From: Branchiostoma floridae
Taxonomy: Eukaryota > Chordata > Leptocardii > Amphioxiformes > Branchiostomatidae
NCBI RefSeq assembly: GCF_000003815.2
Contig: NC_049997.1
Coordinates: 2,096,484 to 2,160,483 of the forward strand
Length of the DNA stretch: 64,000 nt
Direction of reading: 5' to 3'
A program made the position numbers and the translations under genes. Below the pieces are notes generated by a model. That model saw only the letters and a list, made by a program, of their open reading frames with translations, was not told the DNA's origin and did not search any database. The first letter of the stretch is position 1; every line of letters starts with the position of its first letter. This document shows, piece after piece, positions 12,201 to 23,216 of the stretch.

Positions 12201-14559
12201 ATGGGACCGAAAATAATAAGTTGCCATTTTTTGGCTACGGTTAAAAGAGCAATTTTCCCATACAACCAAGTAGTTTTCAGTGAAAATAAAGCCGATTTAT
12301 TTTTTCGACCAAAAAAATGCCATTTTCGACATTTCAATGAGAACGAGTGATATAAGCTTGCAATATAGCAAGGAAATTGAACTTTACGAACTAACATTCC
12401 TAAATCTGATTTGCGATCACCAATAATTGATTGCCTTTGGAAGTCCATATTTGTGGCAAAAATTCAAGAATACCGAAGTTCATGTCCTTGCTGAAAATAA
12501 GTATGTTAGCAGAAGTTGAAAACACACATGTTTTTCACATTACTGTGAAAAGAAAGATGCACAGAGATTTATGATATTTGTTCCAATGTAGAAATAAGTC
12601 GTCATATTGTGGGGATGCAAACATGTTTAAGACTGTAGTCATACGTACTGCTTAGCTTTAAAACTAGCAAAGTGTTTAAAAGTTCAGAATGGATTAATCT
12701 GACATTAAACATAAATATGACTTTGTGTAGAATATAATCCCTACAAATGTTGTTTTTTTCATGGTGATAGCACATTGCTACATCGGTTCTATAAAAACAA
12801 AGACGGTGTATCACTGTTGTCAAGAACATGATTTGTGGGAAAGTCAGTGGAATACGACCTACTTTCAGGGACATGTACATTCACTGTTAGAATACCCGAA
12901 CTTGAACTGTCCAAACATGCATTTGATAGACAATATATTCCTTTGTATTCCTTCTAATTTCAATTTCAGAACAAATTTACTTTGCAACTTTTGACAGTTC
13001 AAAGAGAGCACAAAATGATATATCATCAAAATCATGAAAATTGACCCACTTTAACGGACAATTTCTTAGCAACAAAACAAGAACCCAAACTTTACAAGCA
13101 TGACCTTGAGAAACAATATCTTGGTTTACATTTCAGGTAAATTCTAGTTACAGAACAATTTTGGCTTGCCGCTTGTGAGTTATGATTGTTCGAAGATGAT
13201 GCAAAATAAGATATTTTAGCAAAATCATGAAAATTGACCCACTTTAAAGGACAATTACGTAGCAACGAAACAAGAACCCGAACTTTACAAACATGCATTT
13301 GATAGACAATACATTGGTTTATAATCCATGTGAATTTTAATTGCAGAGCAACTTTGATATGGGACATATGATTGTTTAAAGAGAGCACAAAATGACATAT
13401 TGTCAAAATCATGAAATTTGACCCACTTCGATGGACGATTGCGTAGCAACAAAACAAGAACCCAAACTTTGCTAGCATTCATCTAATAGCCCTATAGTAG
13501 GTTATTATTTGTAGTAAATTGCAATCGAAAATATTTTATACTTATGGACTGTCAGTGCTTTGAAGTTGGGCAAAATTTCAGATTCTTTACAACCTGAAAA
13601 CAGTGTATTGTATTCAGGCTGCCCAGGGCCTTAGAATTTACAGGAGATTAACTTTACTGCTATTTCATACAAGTTTAGGCATTGCTCTGATCAGCATATT
13701 CTGCCTTTGTTGTTTAGTTAAAGCATTGTTCAGTGATAGTGCCCTAAAGTTGGCAAATTTTCAAGTTTTTGACATGCCCAAATCCGGCAAAATGGCCCCC
13801 AAACTTCTTTGGCCTGTTGCCATGGCAACGAGGGGTTCTGAGAAAAAAGAAAGCTATTTTGAGGGGTTGTGTACCAAGTACTATCACTGTGCAAAAAATG
13901 AGCCAAATCTATTTTTTGACCGGTGCCACCATTGTTTGACCCTTACAGACATTCGCTCTTAAGTACTGTAAATGTATTTAAGTTCGCGGGGATTTAATTT
14001 CGCGGTAGCCGGAAAAAGGACTTTTCGCGGTGGATTTAAGTTCGCGGTAACACAATACACTGCAATCTAATATCATAATAGAAAAATGTTGGCGGTGGTT
14101 TTAAATTCGCGGTGAAGTGGTCACCGCAAAAACCGCGAACATTAATCCACCTCGAACATTTCTGCATTTACAGTACTGCATAAGATATTCTGTATTCCTC
14201 ATAGATTACGCTGTCCCTTGAACCCTACTTGGCCATAACTCACTTCTGTATAATACCTACCCTATATCTGTGAGCGGTGGTTTATCCCGTCCTCTTCTAT
14301 AACACAGGTGTATGGGTGAAGTCCGCAGGCTTCCATGGTTCAAGTCCGCGGGGAAGCCAAACGGCGTATGTTCTATACACGTGAACCCCTGCGGGGCCGT
14401 CTCTCCCTGTCCGCGGTGGATCACGGCAAGTTCAACGATTGGGTCTTGCGGCGCAATAGTTCTGTGGGAGTTGTCGATTTCTTCTACAAGCGTCTTGGAC
14501 GTCTCTTTAAGTCCGGCAACCACAAAATACTCCACCACTCGCTGGTTTCTCTCCTCCAT
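3209..14559 (-). CDS. DENND4: DENND4 family Rab exchange factor (MABP + DENN), 5' two-fifths
   Basis: Nine exons on the minus strand, all with GT/AG sites and matching phases, give 492 residues from a start ATG at 14559: 14261-14559, 9121-9376, 8576-8645, 8008-8177, 7300-7599, 6816-6874, 6232-6376, 5627-5720, 3209-3290. The protein follows DENND4A/B/C (fly Crag): an N-terminal MABP beta-prism at about residues 40-195 ([26 protein letters not shown]), a uDENN domain at about 195-370 ([26 protein letters not shown]), and most of cDENN from about 385 ([67 protein letters not shown]). Family members are membrane-trafficking GEFs for Rab10. The end of cDENN, dDENN and the long C-terminal region lie off the left side. 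The start aligns with the usual family start (EYFVVAGL close behind Met1). The vertebrate paralogues A, B and C cannot be distinguished here; an invertebrate would have a single DENND4. Confidence 0.93.
3310..3755 (+). repeat. Internally deleted copy of the tandem-block repeat family
   Basis: The left end (CTAGAAAGGCCGACATTTGC, then CAGCATATTTCAGCCAT) and right end (TTTGACAGGAGAAAGAAG...ACAATATATTTCATCATGC) of the same family seen at 4087-5312 and 43667-44487 are present, but the tandem core between them is missing. Confidence 0.55.
3912..4086. other. Assembly gap, 175 N
   Basis: Falls at the left end of a tandem-repeat element inside the DENND4 intron, a likely reason for the break. Confidence 1.
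4087..5312 (+). repeat. Tandem-block repeat element inside DENND4 intron
   Basis: About six diverged copies of a unit of roughly 140-180 bp, each with CAAATTTCAGCTCATTCGGT, a TACAGGAGCCAAAAGTGTCC block and GCATTTTGTTGTACTGTACA. It ends with a GAAA-rich microsatellite (5228-5261), CATTACGAATACAATATAT and an imperfect hairpin TTTCACCATAC/GTATGGCTGAAA. The left end is lost in the gap. The open frames here are repeat artefacts. Confidence 0.75.
5627..5720 (-). CDS. DENND4: DENND4 exon 8 (cDENN)
   Basis: Encodes [20 protein letters not shown] then [12 protein letters not shown], a canonical DENN core. Acceptor CTATCAG, donor GTAAGG. Confidence 0.95.
6103..6200. mobile_element. 98-bp foldback MITE in a DENND4 intron
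   Basis: Two 30-bp inverted arms differing at two positions (TAGCCTGAGTATYAGCCTGG, then TTAGTTWACC) enclose a 38-bp loop. The ends are TA...TA, compatible with TA target-site use. Confidence 0.7.
6232..6376 (-). CDS. DENND4: DENND4 exon 7 (cDENN start)
   Basis: Residues 385-433, [19 protein letters not shown] through [20 protein letters not shown]. Donor GTCAGT. Confidence 0.95.
6816..6874 (-). CDS. DENND4: DENND4 exon 6 (linker)
   Basis: 59-bp exon encoding [19 protein letters not shown] plus two bases. It corresponds to the human stretch that ends in PLPLSGAS. Acceptor TTGATAG, donor GTAAGG. Confidence 0.85.
7300..7599 (-). CDS. DENND4: DENND4 exon 5 (uDENN core)
   Basis: Exactly 100 codons, phase 0 at both ends. 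Contains [20 protein letters not shown] and [19 protein letters not shown], the strongest uDENN signatures. Confidence 0.95.
8008..8177 (-). CDS. DENND4: DENND4 exon 4 (start of uDENN)
   Basis: Residues 209-265: [18 protein letters not shown], then [12 protein letters not shown] and [10 protein letters not shown]. The splice acceptor and first codons are duplicated 94 bp upstream as a decoy that ends in a stop codon (see findings). Confidence 0.93.
8576..8645 (-). CDS. DENND4: DENND4 exon 3
   Basis: Seventy bases encoding [19 protein letters not shown] and SYKA. Starts in phase 0 and ends with one base of a Gly codon (donor GTATGG). Confidence 0.92.
9121..9376 (-). CDS. DENND4: DENND4 exon 2 (MABP domain)
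   Basis: Residues 100-185, from [15 protein letters not shown] to [11 protein letters not shown]. Acceptor TTTTCAG, donor GTAAGT. Intron 1 upstream is 4.9 kb and carries the foldback element. Confidence 0.93.
9681..13962. mobile_element. 4.3 kb foldback element with 1.5 kb inverted arms, bounded by TTAA
   Basis: Arms 9681-11200 and 12482-13962 are inverted copies with scattered differences around a unique spacer (11201-12481). The outermost bases are TTAA followed by GAGCGAATGTCTGTAAGGG on both sides, so TTAA may be a target duplication. Each arm contains three tandem subrepeats of about 187 bp (starts near 10168, 10356 and 10542) sharing GGTTCTTGTTTTGTTGCTA. No transposase is recognisable in the spacer, so it looks non-autonomous. 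It occupies DENND4 intron 1. Confidence 0.8.
13962..14177. mobile_element. GCGG-type MITE, copy 1
   Basis: Ends AGTACTGTAAATG and CATTTACAGTACT are perfect inverted repeats. Inside are repeated TTAAGTTCGCGG / CCGCGAACATTAAT blocks. It directly abuts the foldback element. A second copy in the opposite orientation lies at 30109-30323. Confidence 0.75.
14261..14559 (-). CDS. DENND4: DENND4 exon 1 (first coding)
   Basis: Starts at the ATG (14559) and encodes residues 1-99 plus two bases. It ends in PPLTDIG with donor GTAGGT. No in-frame stop was needed to choose the start: the next residues ([12 protein letters not shown]) match the family N-terminus. Confidence 0.93.
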
Positions 14560-17500
14560 CTTAGTTCTATTACCTCACTGACTTTCTCTCAAAAGGAAAA
14601 CAGGTCTGAAAAGGACATGAAGAAAACATTTTATTCACTCAGGATAAATACTTAATTCAACAATACTATAACAGATATAAATACACAATTGTACACACAA
14701 GTAACATATATACATAACAGAAGCATAACAGAAACAAGGAAATTCCACCACTCATTTGCATACTACTTCAAATTTGATAAACAAAAGATCCCAGGCAAAT
14801 AATCGACCACATCAACATGCTTGGGAATCTAGAACACTGGACCTAAATCCAATCATCACATTTAGAAAACATACCAAAACAATTACACCTGAACAACAAT
14901 CAAATCTTGAAACCTGATACATTTGTAGGCCTACTTATCACTAAATACCACTAGATGGAAGACCAGTTTTCACAGCACAGATGCAAGAAAAAAAACACTA
15001 AAGAAGTAAAGTACACTAACTTATTTGCTTTTAACTCTTAACTATAAACTTCTTTCCTAAAACATATAATTTTCAAATTTAATATGAAGGATCTGGCTCA
15101 GTTTTAGTGTTTAATGCCTGTTTTGGCAGCATTTACTAAGTTTTTTCAGTAGTGTACCTTTATAACTCTTTGATGAAAAGGAAAGACAGCTTAAATTAAA
15201 GACAGCATAAATTAAAGACAGCTTAAGAAAATTTAATACTTGAAAAAATTAGTAACACCCTGACTTCAATCCTATTTGCTTGGATATAATTCTATCTTAC
15301 ACCCCCATTCCACTAGAGGCTGTAACCACTCAGTATCCATTGAGCAACTGCTGAGCAACCAGAGATTTAACAGATCGCTTGAGAGAAATGAATTTCACAA
15401 GGCCAATTATGAAATAAAGGGTTGCAGAAATCTAATTTTGGTTGGTACATACGGTAACCTAAATCACTGTCTAGTATAGTGGAAAGTAGTCCTTACCTGG
15501 CTGTCAGACCTTTGAACATTGAAACAGGTGTAGCAAACAGCCAATCCTGACCAATACTGCAATAGGTCACCATAGATTTGTGTGACTATTGCCTTCAGTC
15601 AAGACTATAAGACATCCACACACAAAAATGTCTCCAGCATGCTGATTCTGCCAACAACAAGGCAACCTAACTGCTGTTACTTTATCTACAGGAAACACAC
15701 TGACCACAAGCCTACACCACCTGGCAGGAAGTGTTTTGAGGGCGGAACGACTGAGCACATGGACTCTTACCTTCCTCATTATTATGAACAAAATTTGGCT
15801 AAAAAAAAGCAACTGTAATTACTGGTATTGTTCCCCTTCTTGATAGTGTTAAGTGTAAAAACAAATGCTGTTACAAACATGCTTGAAGGCACAAACATGT
15901 ACTATGTGCTAATGTATGAGACTATAACATCATAATATGACACAGAACATACATGAGTCAATCTAGGGGATCCTACCTCTCATGGTTGTAGTTGTAGTAA
16001 GTTGTAGTTGCATTGAATTTTTTTATCACAACGGGTCCTTAGAAAGTTGATCTAGTCTAAAGCCATAATAATCTAATTTGTTGAATCCTTGATTTAAAAA
16101 AAACCTACACTGAAAAATTAACAGACCAGGGGGAAGTGATACACATACTATGGTCTGGGGGAAAGAATACTGTCAGATGTAGCTAACTTTGTGTTTTTTT
16201 TCTTGGCCCACCTTTTTTATTGTGACCTCTTCCTGATCAAAAAGATTTAGCTTGGCCGACAAAAAGTCTACTTGTGCCATATGCATGGACTACCTTGCAT
16301 TCAGCAAGTTGCAGTCTAGACCAGCTCACTTGCAAATATTTGTTCTATCAGATGACAGAGTGTGAGCTAGGGGTCATTAACAATACCAAAGGTGTTATTA
16401 TAATCAGTAACATTTTAACAGTTACACTGACCGATTGAAGCAGCATTGTTTGTTACCAACTGGAGTCTTAAAGTATAGCTTTATCTATTATCTATTATTA
16501 TTTTTGACAAATATGGGTGAATTACATGTTGATACACTTGAATTTCTAACGACAACCCATCCAAAGGGTAAGCGTGTCAATCATCAGGACACGCAAAGTT
16601 AAACAATGACTCACATGTTTGGTTTAAGTTTTAGCGGGAAATTCAGTTGATGTCAACACTTAACTGAATTTCCTGCTATAACACTGTTGAATTTCTCACT
16701 AAATTAGCAGTTTGATACAACATTACTTTGGACTTAATCTGATAATGAATTGGAGAAAGGTAGAGAAATTGATTGATGTTTGACATCAGATTAGTTATCA
16801 TAAAGTAAATCCAGAGCAAAAGTTATACCCAAAGACATATTCCAAGTGCATGAACATGGTACACAGGAGACATGCATGTAACAATGTACTATAGAAATTA
16901 AGAAAGGTATCCGCATCTGTATATATCATATGTGATTGTAAATTGCAACATTAACCAAACAAGGGATGTTTGATCAAAGTTTTAATAAGAAAACAAATAA
17001 AGGATGATGTAACATGCATTGGCATAATACCGGTAGTAAGACTTATACCGGTAGATTAAAAATACTGGAACTTAAAGAGATCTACACATGCAACAATAGT
17101 CATTTCTGAGCTGTGCACACTTCAGACATCTAGGTGTCCAATACATCATTTACAAAGCATTGATAACAATGCATTCGAAGACAACAAGGCGAAAAGTTTT
17201 CAGTATCTTTTTCGGGGTAGGCAGCTCGTCGTGGGACGAACACACTGTCACATTCATTGCCAAATTTATAGATCATAATTACACATGCTCACGGCACAAG
17301 ACGAACATGATTCAACAACAATCTTGAATTTCTGTTGGTGACCTACAACTCATGTAAAAGTGTGAAGAATCGTTGCATAATAGCACGGATCTACGACTGA
17401 ATGGGCAAAATTGAACGTACGCAGTCATTTTCCCGCCATTTTTATATCTACGCTAGCAGTGAAGTGTTACGTCATAGCAGTTGTGACGGACAGAAGTTAA

Positions 17501-18484
17501 ATGAAAATTCTTGACAGTATACGTCCGTTTTCTCATGACATTTTGTATGCTCATGCAGGTTTATGTTTTATGCATTTACTAACAGAAAAGGAAGGAACAT
17601 CAGAGGATGTATAAATGTACATAGCGGCAGTTAATTGTGCCGTGTTTCTTCCTACCGGTATTTTTTACCCCCTCCCAACCACTCGTCCGTTCGCTGTGTA
17701 ATTCCGCGGCGTGTTACAATTACAATATTACGCTTTTAGCAGGACAAGAGTGGCAGAAAAGCTACACAGAAGAAGTGGCAAGGGTAACCTATAACAGCAA
17801 CATGTAACTGGAGAAAATGATGCCTCGACAATTTGTCAAATCAGTATGGCTAGAGAAATCGTCGTAAACGTACCGGTATTATGATAATAGATGTTACCAT
17901 ATGTCCTCATAGACATTTCACAATTTTGGATAATTCGTTATTCAGGTGCAATATACATTGCAACATACTGTATTATTACTTAAGTTTAGGAATTCTTCTT
18001 GCTGCCTTATAAGACAATTTGTAATTGTATGCCAAAGAGTGAAAGACATACAATTTCGCTGTTTGCCATTGTCCAACAACCAGAAATTTTCACAATGCTT
18101 GTTTTGCTTGAGTCACTGTGAAATTTTACTCCTAAAATTGGTGCCAAACAAACAGGATTAAACAGGACTGCTGTAACGCCGCCTCTTTCTTTCCTACAAC
18201 AAAATTAAGTTCCTGCAAGCTCTACTGAATTTCAGGTATCATTGACCTAATTATTTTTATCCTAGCTACATTAATCAGCTCAGACTGAGAGAATACATGC
18301 TAAATCCTACACACACCTAGACCCTGCCCAGGGCCTGGCATCTTTTTCAGACACCTTGTTGACTCAGCCAGCCCACTCATGACATACCATGTGATACAAC
18401 AAGTAAGTTGAAAAACTCACATTCAAAAGATTTTCACATCTCTATGTATGTGTACCTAGCCTTGCTGCTTTAATATTTTACCAA
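14560..18484. other. Upstream region of DENND4; no coding exon seen
   Basis: AT-rich, with only scattered unconvincing frames. Around 17420-17500 there is a denser cluster with TTTCCCGCC (E2F-like) and TTACGTCA (CRE-like), a plausible but unproven promoter or 5' UTR exon region. Confidence 0.3.
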
Positions 18485-19789
18485 CAGGCTTTTAGCTAGC
18501 AATGCGTACGGGCGTACAATGTACGCCCTTTAATAAAAATATCACAAAATGTACGCCCTGTTTTTTGGATGTACGGCTTCTGTACGCCCTTCTTTTCCCC
18601 CGGAAAGTTCGCTCAAAGTTCAAAATTCGCCGATTCCGGGCCGAGCGCCGAGCACCGAGCCGCCATTTTGGGTGATTCTACCTCAAGTCTCGCACCAACT
18701 CACATCTCGCGAATCGCGAGAGTCGCACCCCATTGGCCATTTCGGCGTGACGTAGCGCGCCCGGGCGCCATTATTGGTGGAATATCTGATATCCCCGCTG
18801 TTTTCGCGGGAAAAATCACGCAGGGAAGCGTAAAAACTTTGATTTGTTTACGAAAACTCGTCGAATGCCTGAAGTCATTGGTGATAAGTACATGTATAGG
18901 ATTGTTTTGGAGGTTTTTTTTGCTTGTTTGTCGGTGGAATGTGGGAAAAACAACAGCTAATGTGACGATGACATACTGGGGAGGGGGGCGGTTTCGGCAC
19001 TGAATTCGTAGAAAATGTTGAACGGAGGTCGCGATTTTTTCACGGTAACTTGAGATATTACTTTTGTTGCAGTCTTTATTTTCAAAATATTGATACATGG
19101 ATGTTGTTTGTTGAGAAAATTTCGCTTAATTTGCCCTTGGAGCACATCTTTTCTGCTATATATTTTCGATGAATTAAATGTTTGTACACATATTTTTCTG
19201 TACTGTGTAAAGTTAACGCTGATGTTACAGGCTACAAGTAACTTTTCAGTGCATTTATTTTCAGCTATGTTCTTAACAGAGTAGATACACAAAAGAAATA
19301 TAAGATGTACCTGGCAGTCCTGGCTACACTTTCTCCTCTGTTGGTTTGCAGATTTTCTTGTAGACTTCTTTAGCTTGCTGTTGTTATATATGTAACATCA
19401 CCTTTAGCAGTGAGGTTAATTTACTCTCTCTGATTGTATGTATTAACTCATGAAACATTATATTGTAAGGAATCAGTGTTATATTACTTGAAAATTACCT
19501 CATGTATTCTTTAAGCCATACCCACCTCTAATCAAGAACACATACCCCCCATTCTCAGGACAAAAGTAGTAATGCAGCAAAGACAAATATTTGGCTATAT
19601 TCTACTTCAAAATGCAGGAAATAGCATTTCAGAGGCTTTAAATTTAAAAATTTTCCGGGGGAGGATACCCCCGGACCCCCCTACAATGCTCGCGCCTTCG
19701 GCGCTCGTCGCGCGGCTCCGCCGCGCAGTGCGGAGAGTACAACACATTACAGATGTACACCCTAAAAAAAATTCCTAGCTAAAAGCCTG
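18485..19789. mobile_element. hAT-like non-autonomous transposon with 8-bp target duplication
   Basis: Ends CAGGCTTTTAGCTAG and CTAGCTAAAAGCCTG form a 15-bp perfect inverted repeat. TTTACCAA flanks both sides (18477-18484 and 19790-19797). The left subterminal region repeats GTACGCCC four times. The interior is GC-rich with no recognisable hAT transposase. Near the right end is a module CAAAATGCAGGAAATAGCAT...CCGGGGGAGG...GCGCCTTCGGCGCTCG that recurs in the element at 23217-24823. Confidence 0.85.
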
Positions 19790-20104
19790 TTTACCAACGT
19801 CACAGTGCTAGGATTTATACTGTACAAAATTAAACAGAAAACAAAGGTGAAGAAAATTCTAAAAGTCCTATAATCAAAGTACATGTATATATGATATGAT
19901 CCTTTCGATAATAAGGGAATCATTTTCCTTGGTTGTAAATAAAATTATTACTCTAAATATTTTCACCATCAAGTTCATGAATATAGTTATCAGTACAGCA
20001 TCCAAAAAATGTTCCTTATCAGAGAAATCTTGGGATGGGGTATCCTGTTCTCTTTGTAAACCAAGATGTATAAATATATTCTCTTCTGCAATTTCAAAAA
20101 CTTT

Positions 20105-20204
20105 NNNNNNNNNNNNNNNNNNNNNNNNNNNNNNNNNNNNNNNNNNNNNNNNNNNNNNNNNNNNNNNNNNNNNNNNNNNNNNNNNNNNNNNNNNNNNNNN
20201 NNNN
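20105..20204. other. Assembly gap, 100 N
   Basis: Fixed-length scaffold gap; the true distance is unknown. Confidence 1.
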
Positions 20205-21791
20205 AATTTGCTCTCCCTATTCTATTTATCATCTGTTTTGTCTCTCTACTTTCAAGAAAAACTTTTCACACACAGATTTCTGCATATACAGTAAGGTGTT
20301 TAACTGTGCATGTACATGTACAGTACTACCAGTACATACACATTCACAAAGACATGTCTACAATCATAGGTTGCATCTAAACCCACATTCTACTTTAAAA
20401 TATCATGTCCAAAACCATGCAAGTGGTTTCTTGCACCAGACAAGTTCTAATTGTTTCACAAGGACAGAGAGAAGTGGGTCAGGTTGCCTTCAAGGGTCCA
20501 GTTCCCATGACAGGACAACCAGGCTTGTTGTTAGCATGGCTGGACCTGAGGAATGTTAACACACACATACAAAACGTACTCTACCTACCTTTCCTTGCAA
20601 TATGTACATTTTTGCAGAAAAATTATAAGACACTAGAGACGATCAGATCGGCTTATACAACAAGAACAGACCATTCTACAATTAGGGGTGTCCAAAAAGA
20701 TTTTGAACTACAAACTTCAGAATTTACAATACCAGTGAAGGACACACTTCCATTCATGTATCATAAATGCTAATGTACAAATGTATACAGTTTTTCTGCT
20801 CTGAGTTATCCTGTAAATTCTACCAATTGTCTGTTGATGACATTTTAAACTATGTTGTCTACTCCACATTCCTCTGGCATACAGATACTACGATTTGCAT
20901 GGGAGTGTCTGTGTGCACATCATATAATACAATAAAAAAAAACTTATCTCGACTGAAATTAGTGACAACATACAAAACAAGGGTAGGAGATAAAGCTTCC
21001 AATCCCTTCACTTATTCCATTTGTCATGACCCAGACAGACATGTATACAAGCCCAACTCTGATACAGACAAGGAAACTGGAAACCAGCCACCCTTGCATT
21101 TGACCTTCAGACTAGCACAGTTCAATTTGCAATGTCTGACCTACATAATCCATGTGGCAACTCCATACACAGGCCAGGACTGATCTATGCAGCTGGGGGA
21201 CAACCATTGAAGACCTACCTACATGTGTTATGAATGCTTATGATGTAAACAGATAGTTTCCCAATTCTAACTGCTTTTGTGCATTTTTCCTGATACATCG
21301 AATTTCCATGCCCATGCAAGGATGCATTGAACTGTGGCTTGACGTCACTGTCTGTGCCATATATAATTGCTACATACCCCTGTGTAGGTTTATCTCCGAA
21401 TTGGGAGATTGAATATCATCAAATTTTGTCTTTTCTGTATAATGCAGTGTGCTTAGAAAAGAAAACAAAATATGGATGAGCTTCTTTGTTTGTCTCACTA
21501 GAATCTTTGGCTTATTCCGGGTGTTTCGGTCAGACTACCGTAAATTCATCCATTTATTTTTAAGTGAGGGGTGGCAGTAGAAGGGGATATTATTAGCAAC
21601 ATAATATTGTAAGTTTGCAACATTGAAATTATTCCCTTTGTGATACAAAGCACACCTGTATTTGCAGCGTCATGATTTTGCAGTGCAGAGGTCACTATAA
21701 AGATAAAACCATTGCAAACATTTCAAGATTTACAGTATCTATATTTGTGTTAGTATAACAAGAGGATACTCAAATTTGTAACTTGTCAGTA
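20205..21791. other. No gene seen
   Basis: AT-rich sequence with open frames of up to 138 codons that show no family features, codon pattern or splice context that I can support. Confidence 0.4.
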
Positions 21792-22329
21792 CAGTCGAAC
21801 CTGTATTAGCAGCCACCTTTGCATAGCGACCACCTGGCCATTGTGGTCACTTTTTGTCGGTCCCTTGGATTTTTCCCATTGACCTAAGCATTAAGAAATA
21901 GTCTATAGCAGCCACCTGTCCAACGCGGCCACGGCCACACGATTTCCGGCATATTGCGGTCATACAGTGGTTGTATGTCACCCTGCACCGAGTTTAAAAT
22001 CGTAGTTTGTGAAGATTTGGATTTCCAGACAAGGTCATTTTGGCAGTAGCGAAAGGTACACATGCCTTGAACATTTACCAACATCCGTCATGGCAATACC
22101 AATCATTTTCGGTAGATTTGACTTTGGCAGGTTAAGTTGAATTCTGAGATGATGGAGACAATGTTACTTGGTAAAAAAGATTAGTGGGTGCTGAAATCAT
22201 GTGTAACTTATTGCTCGTACGATCATGGCCAACTGATTAACATATTCTCTATAGTGAACACCTGTCTTTAGTGGCCACTGGCCACATTTCTCTAGTCCAT
22301 TGAGTGACCGCTATAGGCAGGTTTGACTG
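21792..22329. mobile_element. pogo/Tigger-like MITE with TA target duplication
   Basis: Left end CAGTCGAACCTGTATTAG and right end (reverse) CAGTCAAACCTGCCTATA, the end type seen in Tc1/mariner-pogo elements. TA lies on both sides (21790-21791, 22330-22331). Inner GCAGCCACCT/GTGGCCAC blocks are also inverted. No transposase. Confidence 0.75.
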
Positions 22330-22331
22330 TA

Positions 22332-23216
22332 CAATGATAAAGAGTTGTTTTATTTTTATTTTTCATACAAAAGTCTGGCTATATTGACTACAAATTGGAT
22401 ACATTACAACATGGGCAAAGAACTGAGCTACAAATCCTAACCACAGAAATGAAAGCAAGAAGACTTTGTAACAACACACTTTGTCAGCCAGTTGTGTTGA
22501 GTGATTCCTACATCAGACATGGATTCCAGTGGATCACTGGGCCATGATGGTACCCTCTGTGTGACCTCTGGGGTCCATGTTACACCATCAAGATAGAATC
22601 TACCTGCCAATCAATCAATCAATTAACTGCAATACAAACATCTGGTAATGGACAGAACAGATCCAACACACCATATGTAGGGACAAGCTAGTTAGTTAGT
22701 TCAGAACAGCAAATGAATGACACTACAGGCCTTGAAATAATATTACTACTACCACAATCTGACCAACTACTGAAGATCACCAAATAATGTAAAAAAAAAT
22801 CATAAAAAAGCTGTCTTATAATTGCATCACTCCAACTAATTTTAGTCATTGACGATGTTTAAAATACTGCTAATGCCTCCTTCTAACCTGAAATTTAGTC
22901 ACTGCAAACTTAAAACATTTTACAGTACTTAATCTAGATCACCTCAAGTTATCCTTATGGCTATCAGTATCATTATCAGATCATTACCATTATCAAAATC
23001 AACATGTACATGGCCTTCTCCCAGTACATTGAGAATGCACACAGATTCAACATACAAAATGTACTCTTCAACAACCCTCAAGCACAAGTCAACAAGAGCT
23101 AAATACCCACAGAGACAATTGACTCAAAAAAGAACCAAGAGGCCACCATCTAGCATGGTGGCGTTAAATGAGGACAACAAAAATAACAAAAACAAAAACT
23201 GTTACCATCTACCAAA
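22332..23216. other. No gene seen
   Basis: No exon or repeat structure that I can support. Confidence 0.35.

Noticed and set aside
18569-19003. 144-codon GC-rich frame
   Set aside because: Inside the hAT-like element in CpG-rich sequence with other open frames on both strands; no transposase features.
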